From contig CAJTRI010000012.1 of the NCBI GenBank assembly GCA_910578615.1, forward strand, positions 41,055-105,054: a stretch of 64,000 bases of DNA, read 5' to 3'. Shown piece by piece: positions 24,786-32,662 of the stretch. This stretch comes from an uncultured Duncaniella sp. (GTDB lineage: Bacteria > Bacteroidota > Bacteroidia > Bacteroidales > Muribaculaceae). Below the pieces are notes generated by a model. The model ran no database searches. It saw nothing but the letters and a program-made list of their open reading frames with translations, and was not told the origin of the DNA. The translations under genes and the position numbers were made by a program. Positions within the stretch are counted from its first letter, which is position 1. Every line of letters begins with the position of its first letter.

Positions 24786-24814
24786 TATACAACGTCGGCG
24801 TAACCCATTGTATA
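24786..24814. promoter_or_regulatory. Candidate HxlR operator (TATACAA-N15-TTGTATA)
   Basis: Perfect 7-bp arms at 24786-24792 and 24808-24814; the right arm overlaps the TTG -33 box of the cupin promoter. Confidence 0.5.
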
Positions 24815-24838
24815 TATGCGGCTTGTCCATTAACTTTG
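24807..24838 (+). promoter_or_regulatory. Cupin gene promoter (ATTG-N20-TAACTTTG)
   Basis: ATTG (24807-24810) and TAACTTTG (24831-24838) lie on the plus strand, 60 bases before the cupin start. The -7 element lies in the left arm of a 10-bp inverted repeat, TTAACTTTGC (24830-24839) and GCAAAGTTAA (24868-24877). Confidence 0.65.
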
Positions 24839-24868
24839 CTCCGTCTTAATAAAAGCGACATTCCGTCG

Positions 24869-24876
24869 CAAAGTTA
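24869..24876 (-). promoter_or_regulatory. Possible hxlR-gene -7 element facing the cupin promoter (TAACTTTG)
   Basis: TAACTTTG on the minus strand lies in the right arm of the 10-bp inverted repeat, about 105 bases upstream of the HxlR start. It would fire towards and across the cupin promoter. The -33 box is weak. Confidence 0.4.
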
Positions 24877-24898
24877 ATAAATAAAATCTTGACTAAAA

Positions 24899-25309
24899 AT
24901 GAGTGAAATTAAAACCCTCGACATCGGAGCAAAATTCTCACATGCCACAGTTGGAATCCTGAAAAATTTTGAAGGCAAGCTGTTCATCAAAGAAGCTGTC
25001 GGTGCCACATCATGCGAAATCTCCTTCGGGACATTGCCTAACGGAGCCGCCGTACCATTCTTCCATTCCCATTATGACAATGAGGAATGCTATATAGTCC
25101 TTTCAGGAGCCGGGCGGTTTCAGATTGACAATGAAGTTTTCGACATTTCAGAGGGTTCCGTCATACGCGTGGCAACAGGCTGTGACCGCAATCTTAAATG
25201 CCTGTCGGCAGAACCGATGTGTTACATATGCATACAGGCCAAGGAAGACTCTCTCGAAAACTATTCCATGGCCGATGTAAAAGTCTCTGAAAGAACCAGC
25301 CTGTTATAA
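24899..25309 (+). CDS. Cupin-domain protein
   Basis: The 136-residue protein is a single cupin barrel with metal-binding motif 1 HSHYDNEECYIVLSGAG (two His and Glu) and motif 2 EGSVIRVATGCDRNL, in which a usual His is replaced. Single-domain cupins may bind metal and small organic molecules or act as isomerases and dioxygenases; the substrate is unknown. Divergent placement from the HxlR gene suggests control by that regulator. A hairpin follows the gene. Confidence 0.82.
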   Translation: MSEIKTLDIGAKFSHATVGILKNFEGKLFIKEAVGATSCEISFGTLPNGAAVPFFHSHYDNEECYIVLSGAGRFQIDNEVFDISEGSVIRVATGCDRNLKCLSAEPMCYICIQAKEDSLENYSMADVKVSERTSLL

Positions 25310-25317
25310 GGACTCTG

Positions 25318-25365
25318 ATATCCGCAACGGAATATATGAAAAAACATATGTCTCGTTGCGGATAT
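25318..25365 (+). terminator. Hairpin after the cupin gene
   Basis: ATATCCGCAACG (25318-25329) pairs with CGTTGCGGATAT (25354-25365), with an additional inner ATATG/CATAT stem. There is no T-run, so termination would be imperfect or factor-dependent. Confidence 0.5.
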
Positions 25366-25421
25366 AACCTCTCCAACACTCCAATAAGGCCAAAGCCCGC
25401 TTTCTAATTGACAATGTTTGT

Positions 25422-25461
25422 ATTGCTTTTTGGGTAAATATTTGTAACTTTGCAAATATTT
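25422..25461 (+). promoter_or_regulatory. hisS promoter with the -7 element inside an inverted repeat
   Basis: ATTG (25422-25425), 19 bases, then TAACTTTG (25445-25452). The -7 octamer is exactly the loop of a 9-bp perfect inverted repeat, AAATATTTG (25436-25444) and CAAATATTT (25453-25461). Confidence 0.7.
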
Positions 25462-25509
25462 AACTCTCCTATCATAACAAGGCAAAACCAATATAGCAAC
25501 ATTGTTTCA

Positions 25510-26877
25510 ATGGCACAGAAACCATCTATACCCAAAGGTACAAGAGATTTTACTCCCGCCGAAATGGCGCGACGCAACTATATATTTGATACTATCCGCG
25601 ATGTATTCCATCTATTCGGCTTCCACCAGATTGAAACTCCTGCCATGGAGAATCTTTCTACCCTTATGGGCAAATATGGCGAGGAAGGAGATAAACTCTT
25701 ATTCAAAATCCTCAATTCCGGCGATTTTCTGAGAGGGGTGGATCCCGGGCTTATTGAAACGCATGATTGTCCGAAGATTGCAGCCCAGACCTGTGAAAAA
25801 GGTCTTCGCTACGACCTGACAGTGCCTTTCGCCCGCTTTGTCGTGATGCATCGCAACGAACTGCAATTCCCGTTCAAGAGATTCCAGATACAGCCTGTAT
25901 GGCGTGCAGACCGACCGCAAAAAGGACGTTATCGCGAATTCTACCAATGTGATGCAGATGTGGTCGGATCCGACTCTCTCATCAATGAGATTGAGCTTTT
26001 GCAGCTTGTTGACGAGGTTTTCCGCCGTCTCGGCATAAGAATCACGATCAAACTCAACAATAGGAAAGTTCTTGCAGGAATAGCCGACCTCGTAGGTGCA
26101 CCTGACAAAATCGTAGATATAACCGTAGCTATCGACAAGATTGACAAAATCGGCCTTGAAAAGGTACAGGAAGAACTTGTTGAACGCGGTCTGTCCCCTG
26201 AGGCCGTAAAGCTTATCACACCTGTAATAACACTCTCAGGCTCTAATTCCGAACGACTTGAACAGCTATCCTCATTGCTTGCATCAAGTGAAACCGGGCT
26301 AAAAGGAATAGAGGAATTACGTGAAGTAATGGCAGGTACAGAGTCCCTTGGCCTTAATGCTGATCTCGAACTCGATGTGTCGCTGGCTCGCGGCCTGAAC
26401 TACTATACCGGCACTATCATAGAGGTCAAAGCACGTGATGTAGAAATAGGCAGTATCACGGGAGGTGGACGTTATGACAATCTCACCGGTGTCTTCGGTC
26501 TGCCCGGCGTGTCAGGCGTCGGCATCTCATTTGGAGCTGACCGTATATATGATGTCTTGAACACACTCGAATTATATCCATCCTGCATCACCGAATCTGT
26601 CAAAGTAATGTTTGTCAACTTCGGTATTGCAGAAGCTGCACGCTCTCTTGCCGTCATCCGCGAACTACGCAGCGCAGGCATTGCCGCCGAAATATATCCC
26701 GACTGTGCAAAGATGAAAAAACAGATGGGTCGTGCGGATGCACTCGGAATACCATTCGTGGCGATTATAGGAGAATCCGAACTCGCTGATGGAACCGTCA
26801 CACTGAAAGATATGGCCACAGGCGAACAAGACCGACTTTCCATACCCGACATTATCCGCAAACTCAGAGGCTGTTAA
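25510..26877 (+). CDS. hisS: Histidyl-tRNA synthetase
   Basis: I use the ATG at 25510 (455 residues), beginning [14 protein letters not shown] as in Bacteroidetes HisS; the longer open frame adds 20 residues over the leader. Class II aminoacyl-tRNA synthetase motif 2 ([22 protein letters not shown], read as the Arg-containing loop), the histidine-binding ARGLNYYTG segment and motif 3 ([19 protein letters not shown]) are present, followed by the anticodon-binding domain. It charges tRNA-His. The mlaE-like gene follows directly after the stop. Confidence 0.96.
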   Translation: [455 protein letters not shown]

Positions 26878-27627
26878 ATGATTATCACAGATTCACTTGC
26901 CACTTTTGGCAAATATTGCGTGTTCATGTCCAGAGTCTTCGGCATTCCAGACCGTTGGAAGGTGTTTTTCCAGCGCACCGTGGCCGAAATAACCAAACTC
27001 GGCATTGATTCCGTACCTCTGGTTATCGTCATCTCGTTATTTATAGGCGCGGTGTGTACCATCCAGATGCAACTCAACATTGTGTCACCTCTTATTCCGG
27101 CCTACTCCACCGGTATGGCCACACGCGAGATTATCCTTCTCGAATTCTCCAATTCTATACTATGTCTCATTCTTGCCGGAAAGGTCGGTTCTAACATTGC
27201 ATCCGAAATTGGCACTATGAGGGTCACTGAACAGATTGACGCACTGGATATAATGGGAGTAAATTCAGCCAATTTTCTCGTTTTCCCAAAACTTGTCGGT
27301 TTCCTTATCATAATGCCAGTACTTGTGGTGTTCTGTATATTCACATCCATCATGGGAGGTGTAATAATCTCCATGGTGACAGATATAATACCTTTAAACC
27401 GTTTCCTTTACGGCATACAGACAATGTTTCAGGAATGGTATGTGTGGTACGGTCTCATAAAGTCGCTCTTTTTCTCCTTTATCATCACCACCGTTGCAGC
27501 CTTCTATGGCTACTATGTAAAAGGTGGAGCACTCGAAGTAGGCAAGGCATCCACAAACGCCGTAGTCGCATCGAGTATACTCATTCTTCTCCTCGACGTG
27601 ATTCTCACCAAACTCCTGCTGCAATGA
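26878..27627 (+). CDS. mlaE: MlaE-family ABC permease (phospholipid transport)
   Basis: The 249-residue protein has about five hydrophobic helices and the MlaE signature GTMRVTEQIDALDIMGVN (near residues 116-133). It starts at the base after the hisS stop and overlaps the ATPase gene by four bases (ATGA), so translation is coupled. In Gram-negative bacteria MlaE with MlaF and the MCE protein MlaD moves phospholipid between membranes. No mlaD gene is adjacent here; it may be elsewhere, as in other Bacteroidetes. Confidence 0.92.
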   Translation: MIITDSLATFGKYCVFMSRVFGIPDRWKVFFQRTVAEITKLGIDSVPLVIVISLFIGAVCTIQMQLNIVSPLIPAYSTGMATREIILLEFSNSILCLILAGKVGSNIASEIGTMRVTEQIDALDIMGVNSANFLVFPKLVGFLIIMPVLVVFCIFTSIMGGVIISMVTDIIPLNRFLYGIQTMFQEWYVWYGLIKSLFFSFIITTVAAFYGYYVKGGALEVGKASTNAVVASSILILLLDVILTKLLLQ

Positions 27628-28394
27628 TCGAAGTCAAAAACATAACAAAGTCATTTGACGGAAGAACTATCCTCCACAATATCAATGCGACATTTGAAAC
27701 TGGTAAGACCAACCTGATTATCGGACAGAGCGGCTCCGGCAAAACCGTGTTGATAAAGTCTATAATAGGACTCATAGCTCCTGAACAGGGAGAGATACTG
27801 TATGATGGGAGAGACATCACCAAGATGAATACCAACCAAGTCAAAGACCTGCGCAAAGAAATCGGAATGCTTTTCCAAGGTTCGGCGCTCTTTGACTCCG
27901 AGACAGTCCTCGGAAATGTCATGTTTCCACTTACCATGTTCACCTCTATGACTCCGGCCGAGGTAAGAGACAGGGCGCAGTTTTGTCTTGAACGTGTCAA
28001 TCTGAAAGGTGCGGACAAGAAATATCCGTCTGAAATATCCGGCGGTATGCAGAAACGTGTGGCCATTGCCCGGGCAATAGCACTAAATCCCAAATATCTT
28101 TTCTGCGATGAACCTAACTCAGGCCTTGATCCGCGTACGTCAATAGTGATAGACGAACTACTTAGTGATATCACACACGAATACAATATCACTACCATCA
28201 TCAACACCCACGACATGAACTCTGTGCTTGGGATTGGCGAAAACATCATCTTTATCAACAAGGGTCATCGTGAATGGGTCGGCAACATGAATGAGATCTA
28301 CCATACAGCCAATGAGGCCCTTAATGAATTTGTATTTGCCAATGACCTGTTCCAGAAGGTAAGAAAATATGTAATCTCCAACGAGCGCCCCTGA
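27624..28394 (+). CDS. mlaF: MlaF-family ABC ATPase
   Basis: I use the ATG at 27624 (256 residues), giving the four-base ATGA overlap with mlaE. Walker A GQSGSGKT (34-41), signature ISGGMQKRVAIARA and Walker B YLFCDEPNSGLDP are intact. It is a cytosolic subunit partnering MlaE. The longer in-frame extension lies within mlaE in another frame and is not credible. The TrmH-family gene follows 8 bases later. Confidence 0.93.
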   Translation: MIEVKNITKSFDGRTILHNINATFETGKTNLIIGQSGSGKTVLIKSIIGLIAPEQGEILYDGRDITKMNTNQVKDLRKEIGMLFQGSALFDSETVLGNVMFPLTMFTSMTPAEVRDRAQFCLERVNLKGADKKYPSEISGGMQKRVAIARAIALNPKYLFCDEPNSGLDPRTSIVIDELLSDITHEYNITTIINTHDMNSVLGIGENIIFINKGHREWVGNMNEIYHTANEALNEFVFANDLFQKVRKYVISNERP

Positions 28395-28402
28395 CGCCTG
28401 TC

Positions 28403-29203
28403 ATGAACATAATAGAAATATCATCCCTAAATCATCCCGGAGTAGAGATTTTTTCGTCCCTTACCGAGGCACAACTGCGAAACAAGCTTAATCCTGAACT
28501 TGGAATTTTCATAGTCGAAAGTCCAAAGGTAATCAATGTGGCTCTTGACGCAGGATACGAACCGGTCTCAATCCTGTGTGAAAGACGCCATATCACAGGT
28601 GATGCGGCTGATATAATCAGCCGTTGTGATGATATACCTATTTATACAGGTTCAAGAGAATTGCTTGCATCTCTTACTGGATATACTCTGACACGCGGTG
28701 TGCTTTGTGCCATGCGTCGGCCTTCCCCGAAAAGCATACGCGAGGTATGCGAAAGAGCCAGACGTATAGTTGTAATCGACTCAGTAGTTGACACAACCAA
28801 TATAGGTGCCATATTTCGCTCCGCTGCCGCACTCGGCATCGATGCCGTCTTGCTTACCACCACTTCCTGTGATCCTCTAAATCGTCGGGCTGTACGGGTT
28901 TCCATGGGTTCGGTATTTCTCGTTCCATGGACATGGATTGATGACATCAATATCCTTAAAGACCTTGGTTTCAAAACTGTGGCAATGGCTCTTACAGACA
29001 AATCCATTTCAATCGATAATCCGATTCTATCATCCGAACCAAGGCTTGCTATAATTATGGGTACCGAAGGTGACGGACTCTCACAAGAAGCAATCTCCAA
29101 TGCTGACTATGTGGCACGTATACCTATGTCACATGGTGTTGATTCATTAAACGTAGCAGCGGCTGCATCCGTCGCATTTTGGCAACTCCGCAGCCGCGTG
29201 TGA
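28403..29203 (+). CDS. TrmH/SpoU-family RNA 2'-O-methyltransferase
   Basis: The 266-residue protein has the SPOUT fold signatures: N-terminal substrate-binding domain, motif 1 DTTNIGAIFRSAAALG, motif 2 IMGTEGDGLSQ and motif 3 IPMSHGVDSLNVAAAASVA, with the knot-forming Asn in the last. It methylates ribose 2'-OH in rRNA or tRNA; the exact target is unknown. It ends 9 bases from the convergent PL10 gene with no strong terminator between. Confidence 0.91.
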   Translation: MNIIEISSLNHPGVEIFSSLTEAQLRNKLNPELGIFIVESPKVINVALDAGYEPVSILCERRHITGDAADIISRCDDIPIYTGSRELLASLTGYTLTRGVLCAMRRPSPKSIREVCERARRIVVIDSVVDTTNIGAIFRSAAALGIDAVLLTTTSCDPLNRRAVRVSMGSVFLVPWTWIDDINILKDLGFKTVAMALTDKSISIDNPILSSEPRLAIIMGTEGDGLSQEAISNADYVARIPMSHGVDSLNVAAAASVAFWQLRSRV

Positions 29204-29212
29204 TTAGTAAGT

Positions 29213-30289
29213 CTACTCCCCTACTCTTATTTTCCATTTCTCATATAGAGGGAACAATGCCGACGGACGTGAACTGAACCAGCTATAACCGTTGCGTCGT
29301 TCAAGCCCGATATCTTCAAGGCGTTCTCTCGGGATTCCGTCACGGTCACATACGAAAGGCCTGACATTGTCAAGGTCATAATATCTTGCCCATAGCGGTT
29401 CTGCCGAAGAATCCTCGACAAGCCGTGTATTGTAATCAGGATCGCCTTTCTTTCCATCACGTACCAGCCTCATTCCCGTTATCTTGTGTTCTTCAAACCA
29501 TCTCATGGCACTGTTGACGGCAGTTCTGACTCTTTTATCCGGCTCAGGAAGTTTCATTAGAAGCCTGACGATTTCCGCACTCTCCATCGAGCAAAATGAC
29601 GGCAGTTCATAAGCTCTTGCCGAGGCTGGCTTCAAAGTCTCTCGGTCGTGTTGCTGGCACCAGACTGTCAATTCGCCATCCTTCTTGATCTGTGTTTCAA
29701 GAATACATTCTATACCCTTGTCAAAGGCTGTTTTGACCGAGTCTCTCAGTCCGTCTGTAACAAGACCGTTCTTGAAAGGATATTTTCCGATATATATATC
29801 ATTAAGAAGATTCATGGTATTGACCATGGCATTGTCATTATACGTGATATGTATCTGGTAGCCCCTCATCTTCGGCCAAAACTGCGGCCACCCGCCATTC
29901 TTATATTGCCCTGAAAGAAGATAGCGTACACCTCTACGGAATGCATCTCCGTATTTCTCGTCTTTTGTGGCCTGATAGAGACGGGCAAGATACCTCAACT
30001 GCATCATGGTGGCATTGTTGTCTGTGGTCGAATCATAGTCTCTGTCTTTTTCCGACACCACCTTTTCGAGTTGCTCCTCATTAAGAGGTGAACACATATC
30101 CACATTCTTAGGCCATCCTCCTGTCACTCTTTGAAAGACCAGCACTTGGTCTCCGATACGACGGGCTTCTTCCGTTTTGAAAAAAGCCTTGTCTGTCTCC
30201 CTGAGCCGATTGTCATTTTTTGCACCGAATGAGAGTAATCCACATCCCGCTACCGTTGCCACAACGGCAAATCTGATATAAGTCTTCAT
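29213..30289 (-). CDS. pelA: PL10-family pectate lyase
   Basis: I use the ATG at 30289 (358 residues), with signal peptide MKTYIRFAVVATVAG; the longer frame would start inside the upstream inverted repeat. The alpha/alpha-toroid lyase has GGWPKNVDM, STTDNNATMMQLRYL (catalytic and calcium region) and NGGWPQFWP motifs typical of PL10. It depolymerises polygalacturonate by beta-elimination outside the cytoplasm. It lies far from the PL1 lyase and has no SusC/SusD nearby. Its promoter lies in the loop of a 15-bp inverted repeat. Confidence 0.88.
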   Translation of the reverse strand: MKTYIRFAVVATVAGCGLLSFGAKNDNRLRETDKAFFKTEEARRIGDQVLVFQRVTGGWPKNVDMCSPLNEEQLEKVVSEKDRDYDSTTDNNATMMQLRYLARLYQATKDEKYGDAFRRGVRYLLSGQYKNGGWPQFWPKMRGYQIHITYNDNAMVNTMNLLNDIYIGKYPFKNGLVTDGLRDSVKTAFDKGIECILETQIKKDGELTVWCQQHDRETLKPASARAYELPSFCSMESAEIVRLLMKLPEPDKRVRTAVNSAMRWFEEHKITGMRLVRDGKKGDPDYNTRLVEDSSAEPLWARYYDLDNVRPFVCDRDGIPRERLEDIGLERRNGYSWFSSRPSALFPLYEKWKIRVGE

Positions 30290-30295
30290 GGTAAA

Positions 30296-30345
30296 AACTG
30301 AATGGTATAACTTCTTTACAAAATTAGAAATTATACCATTCAGTT
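30296..30345. repeat. 15-bp inverted repeat enclosing the PL10 promoter
   Basis: AACTGAATGGTATAA (30296-30310) and TTATACCATTCAGTT (30331-30345) are perfect complements around a 20-base spacer. Read on the minus strand from tamL, the hairpin is followed by a short T-run (30297-30293) directly before the PL10 start codon, so it can also act as a terminator. Confidence 0.75.
30319..30326 (-). promoter_or_regulatory. PL10 -7 promoter element (TAATTTTG) in the repeat loop
   Basis: TAATTTTG on the minus strand lies within the 20-base spacer of the inverted repeat, 29 bases upstream of the start codon. The predicted start falls at the edge of the proximal arm. Confidence 0.6.
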
Positions 30346-30370
30346 GACGATGTTTCACATAGTTTAACTA

Positions 30371-32659
30371 TCAGAACGGATAGCCTATGGCAAGATGGAA
30401 TGCAAGTGAATTCTTGAAAGACGTCATATTGTAATATCCTCTTTTGCCTGTATCATAAGGTGCATGTATGCCTATACCGAGATCTCCTCTGATTACAAGC
30501 ATCGAAATATTGAAACGTAGTCCTACCCCTGTCCCGAGAGCCAGATCTTTGAAAAAGCTGGAACCTTTGAGCTGGCCTCCGGGTCTTGAAGGCTCGTTTT
30601 TGAGAGTCCATACATTACCGGCATCAAGGAACAAAGCTCCGTGCAGAGGGCCGAGTATAGGAAAACGCAGCTCGGTATTGGCGAGGAAGATAAATGTGCC
30701 GGTCTGGTCAAAATATCCGTTAATACGGTCTGCCGGAGCGCGATAGGATCCGGGGCCTATGGAACGGACAGTGAAAGCACGTACGGAATTGGCTCCTCCG
30801 GCGTAGAACTGCTCGCTATATGGTACCTGTGAGGAATTTCCGTAAGCATATGCCGCCCCGGAGGCCAATCGGTTCATGAGCCATATGTTACCTCCAAGCC
30901 TGCACCCGTAGACAACCTGCATGTACCCTTTGACAAACTGCGAGAAAGGCGTGCCAAAGAGCTTCTTGTCCTTTTTCTTTCCACAAGCCTCATATATAGT
31001 CCAGAAAATGTTTCCGGCCTGCATTACCTGGGCCTGTATATTTAGGGTGTTGTTTCGGTCTAAGGCCCGGTCATAGGTTATAGAGTAGCCCATCTGAGGT
31101 ATAAACTGATCTTGGAAGCTCAGCGCGATAGCCTGATTTGCATTCATAATGGAATCAAACTCGGCAGTCGTGTTCTGTAACTTTGTATATGACAGTTTGA
31201 ATAGGGTGAACGAGTTTGAGACATACCTTGACGATTGCCAGTCATAAGAAATGCCGGTATTGAACTGCGACATTCTGAAATAATGCGGACGGTTAAGAAC
31301 ATCCACTCCGAGAGACAAACGCGTCCAGCTCAACTCCCTGCGCAGACGCGGAATAAATCTCGGAGCAAGAAGCCTTGGAAAAGCAAGAGTGCCGTTAAGT
31401 CCGACCTCGTAGGAGTTAAACGCCGCTGAACGTCCCTGACCAGTCTGCCACTCATAAGATCCTGTAAGAGTGACATTCAGCAGTTCACCTCCACCAAACA
31501 GGTTTCTATTTGAAAGTCCGAAACTGAGCCCCGGGCCAAGATATGAATTAGACTTGGAGGACAGGTTGGCCTCAATCGAAGCTTCAAGAGGACGGTCGTA
31601 TGTACATTCAATCACCACATTAAGCAGTCTTTTGTCAACATTGACTGTATCGGGAATCACATTGATATTGATATTGTTGAATATACCGAGTCTTGAAAGC
31701 CTTGTCTGGGTGAGATTCATCTGTCTTACCGAGAAGGTACGTCCTTCACGAAAAGCTATACACGACGGTATGAGGCCATCACGAAGTCTTGAAGGAAGAT
31801 AACGTATTATTGTGCCTTTGCGGGTCTCGGTGGTATCAGGAGTACCACCTCCGTTATTTCTATATATGTATGTGGTGATTTCGCCGGTCTTAAAACGGTC
31901 AAGTGCCCACGGATGTATGTTGTCGGCCACATCAAGACGCATCGAGATACGTTTGGCAGATATTGTACTGTCCGCCAGATATTGTATGTATTCCGGACGG
32001 AAGAAATAATATCCGTGATTACGGACAGCATTGGCTATATTTACACGAAGTGCAGATAGTGAATCTGTTGAATAGCGCGATCCCGGTTTGAACCATTTGG
32101 AACTTTGAGCCACCGAGTCAATCAGTCGGTAAAGATGCGTCGAGTCTGGAAGCAATCTTATAGAGTCAAGCAGATATGGCTCTCCCGGATTGACTTTATA
32201 TAGAATAGAGGCCTTGCGCTTGTTCTTGCCCTGTACGAGATCATATGATGATGTACCTGAGAAATATCCGTTATTATCAAGGATATCGTCAAGCATGTGC
32301 ACCCTCACCTCTGGACGGACATCACTGACAAGAACCGGCTGTGAGACCAGCTTCTCATATATCCAGTGTTTGAATCCCTTCGGAGGATTCGGCCAGTTAT
32401 TGTAAACCCATAGACCGAGAGGAAACGGCACCCGGTATTTTGCCGACCCGAGCAGTGGATTATTTGGTTTGACTGCCACTGCCGTATTCAGCGAAGAAGT
32501 CACCTCGTCAGGAAACTTCTCACCTTTCGGAGTATTGACATCAACCCCTTTCAACCCGGTATAAAGGAGTTCTCCGTCTTCAATGCGCCGCGTAGTAGAG
32601 CATGAGGCCACGGCCAACACCAGTAAAGATGCAATAGAAGTCTTTATTACGTTTCTCAT
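30371..32659 (-). CDS. tamL: TamL-type Omp85 outer-membrane lipoprotein
   Basis: The 762-residue protein has a lipoprotein signal (LLVLAVASC, Cys20), an N-terminal POTRA-bearing part and a C-terminal 16-strand-type Omp85 barrel (from about residue 380). It ends in an aromatic residue (AIGYPF), the outer-membrane insertion signal. In Bacteroidetes TamA is replaced by the lipoprotein TamL, encoded next to tamB, exactly as here: tamB is upstream with a 3-base gap. TamB-TamL is proposed to move lipids or assist outer-membrane assembly. Confidence 0.9.
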   Translation of the reverse strand: MRNVIKTSIASLLVLAVASCSTTRRIEDGELLYTGLKGVDVNTPKGEKFPDEVTSSLNTAVAVKPNNPLLGSAKYRVPFPLGLWVYNNWPNPPKGFKHWIYEKLVSQPVLVSDVRPEVRVHMLDDILDNNGYFSGTSSYDLVQGKNKRKASILYKVNPGEPYLLDSIRLLPDSTHLYRLIDSVAQSSKWFKPGSRYSTDSLSALRVNIANAVRNHGYYFFRPEYIQYLADSTISAKRISMRLDVADNIHPWALDRFKTGEITTYIYRNNGGGTPDTTETRKGTIIRYLPSRLRDGLIPSCIAFREGRTFSVRQMNLTQTRLSRLGIFNNININVIPDTVNVDKRLLNVVIECTYDRPLEASIEANLSSKSNSYLGPGLSFGLSNRNLFGGGELLNVTLTGSYEWQTGQGRSAAFNSYEVGLNGTLAFPRLLAPRFIPRLRRELSWTRLSLGVDVLNRPHYFRMSQFNTGISYDWQSSRYVSNSFTLFKLSYTKLQNTTAEFDSIMNANQAIALSFQDQFIPQMGYSITYDRALDRNNTLNIQAQVMQAGNIFWTIYEACGKKKDKKLFGTPFSQFVKGYMQVVYGCRLGGNIWLMNRLASGAAYAYGNSSQVPYSEQFYAGGANSVRAFTVRSIGPGSYRAPADRINGYFDQTGTFIFLANTELRFPILGPLHGALFLDAGNVWTLKNEPSRPGGQLKGSSFFKDLALGTGVGLRFNISMLVIRGDLGIGIHAPYDTGKRGYYNMTSFKNSLAFHLAIGYPF

Positions 32660-32662
32660 TTC

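Noticed and set aside
26878..28394. Incomplete Mla system lacking mlaD as a sign of gene loss
   Set aside because: MCE genes can be encoded elsewhere in the chromosome, so absence from the immediate neighbourhood is weak evidence.
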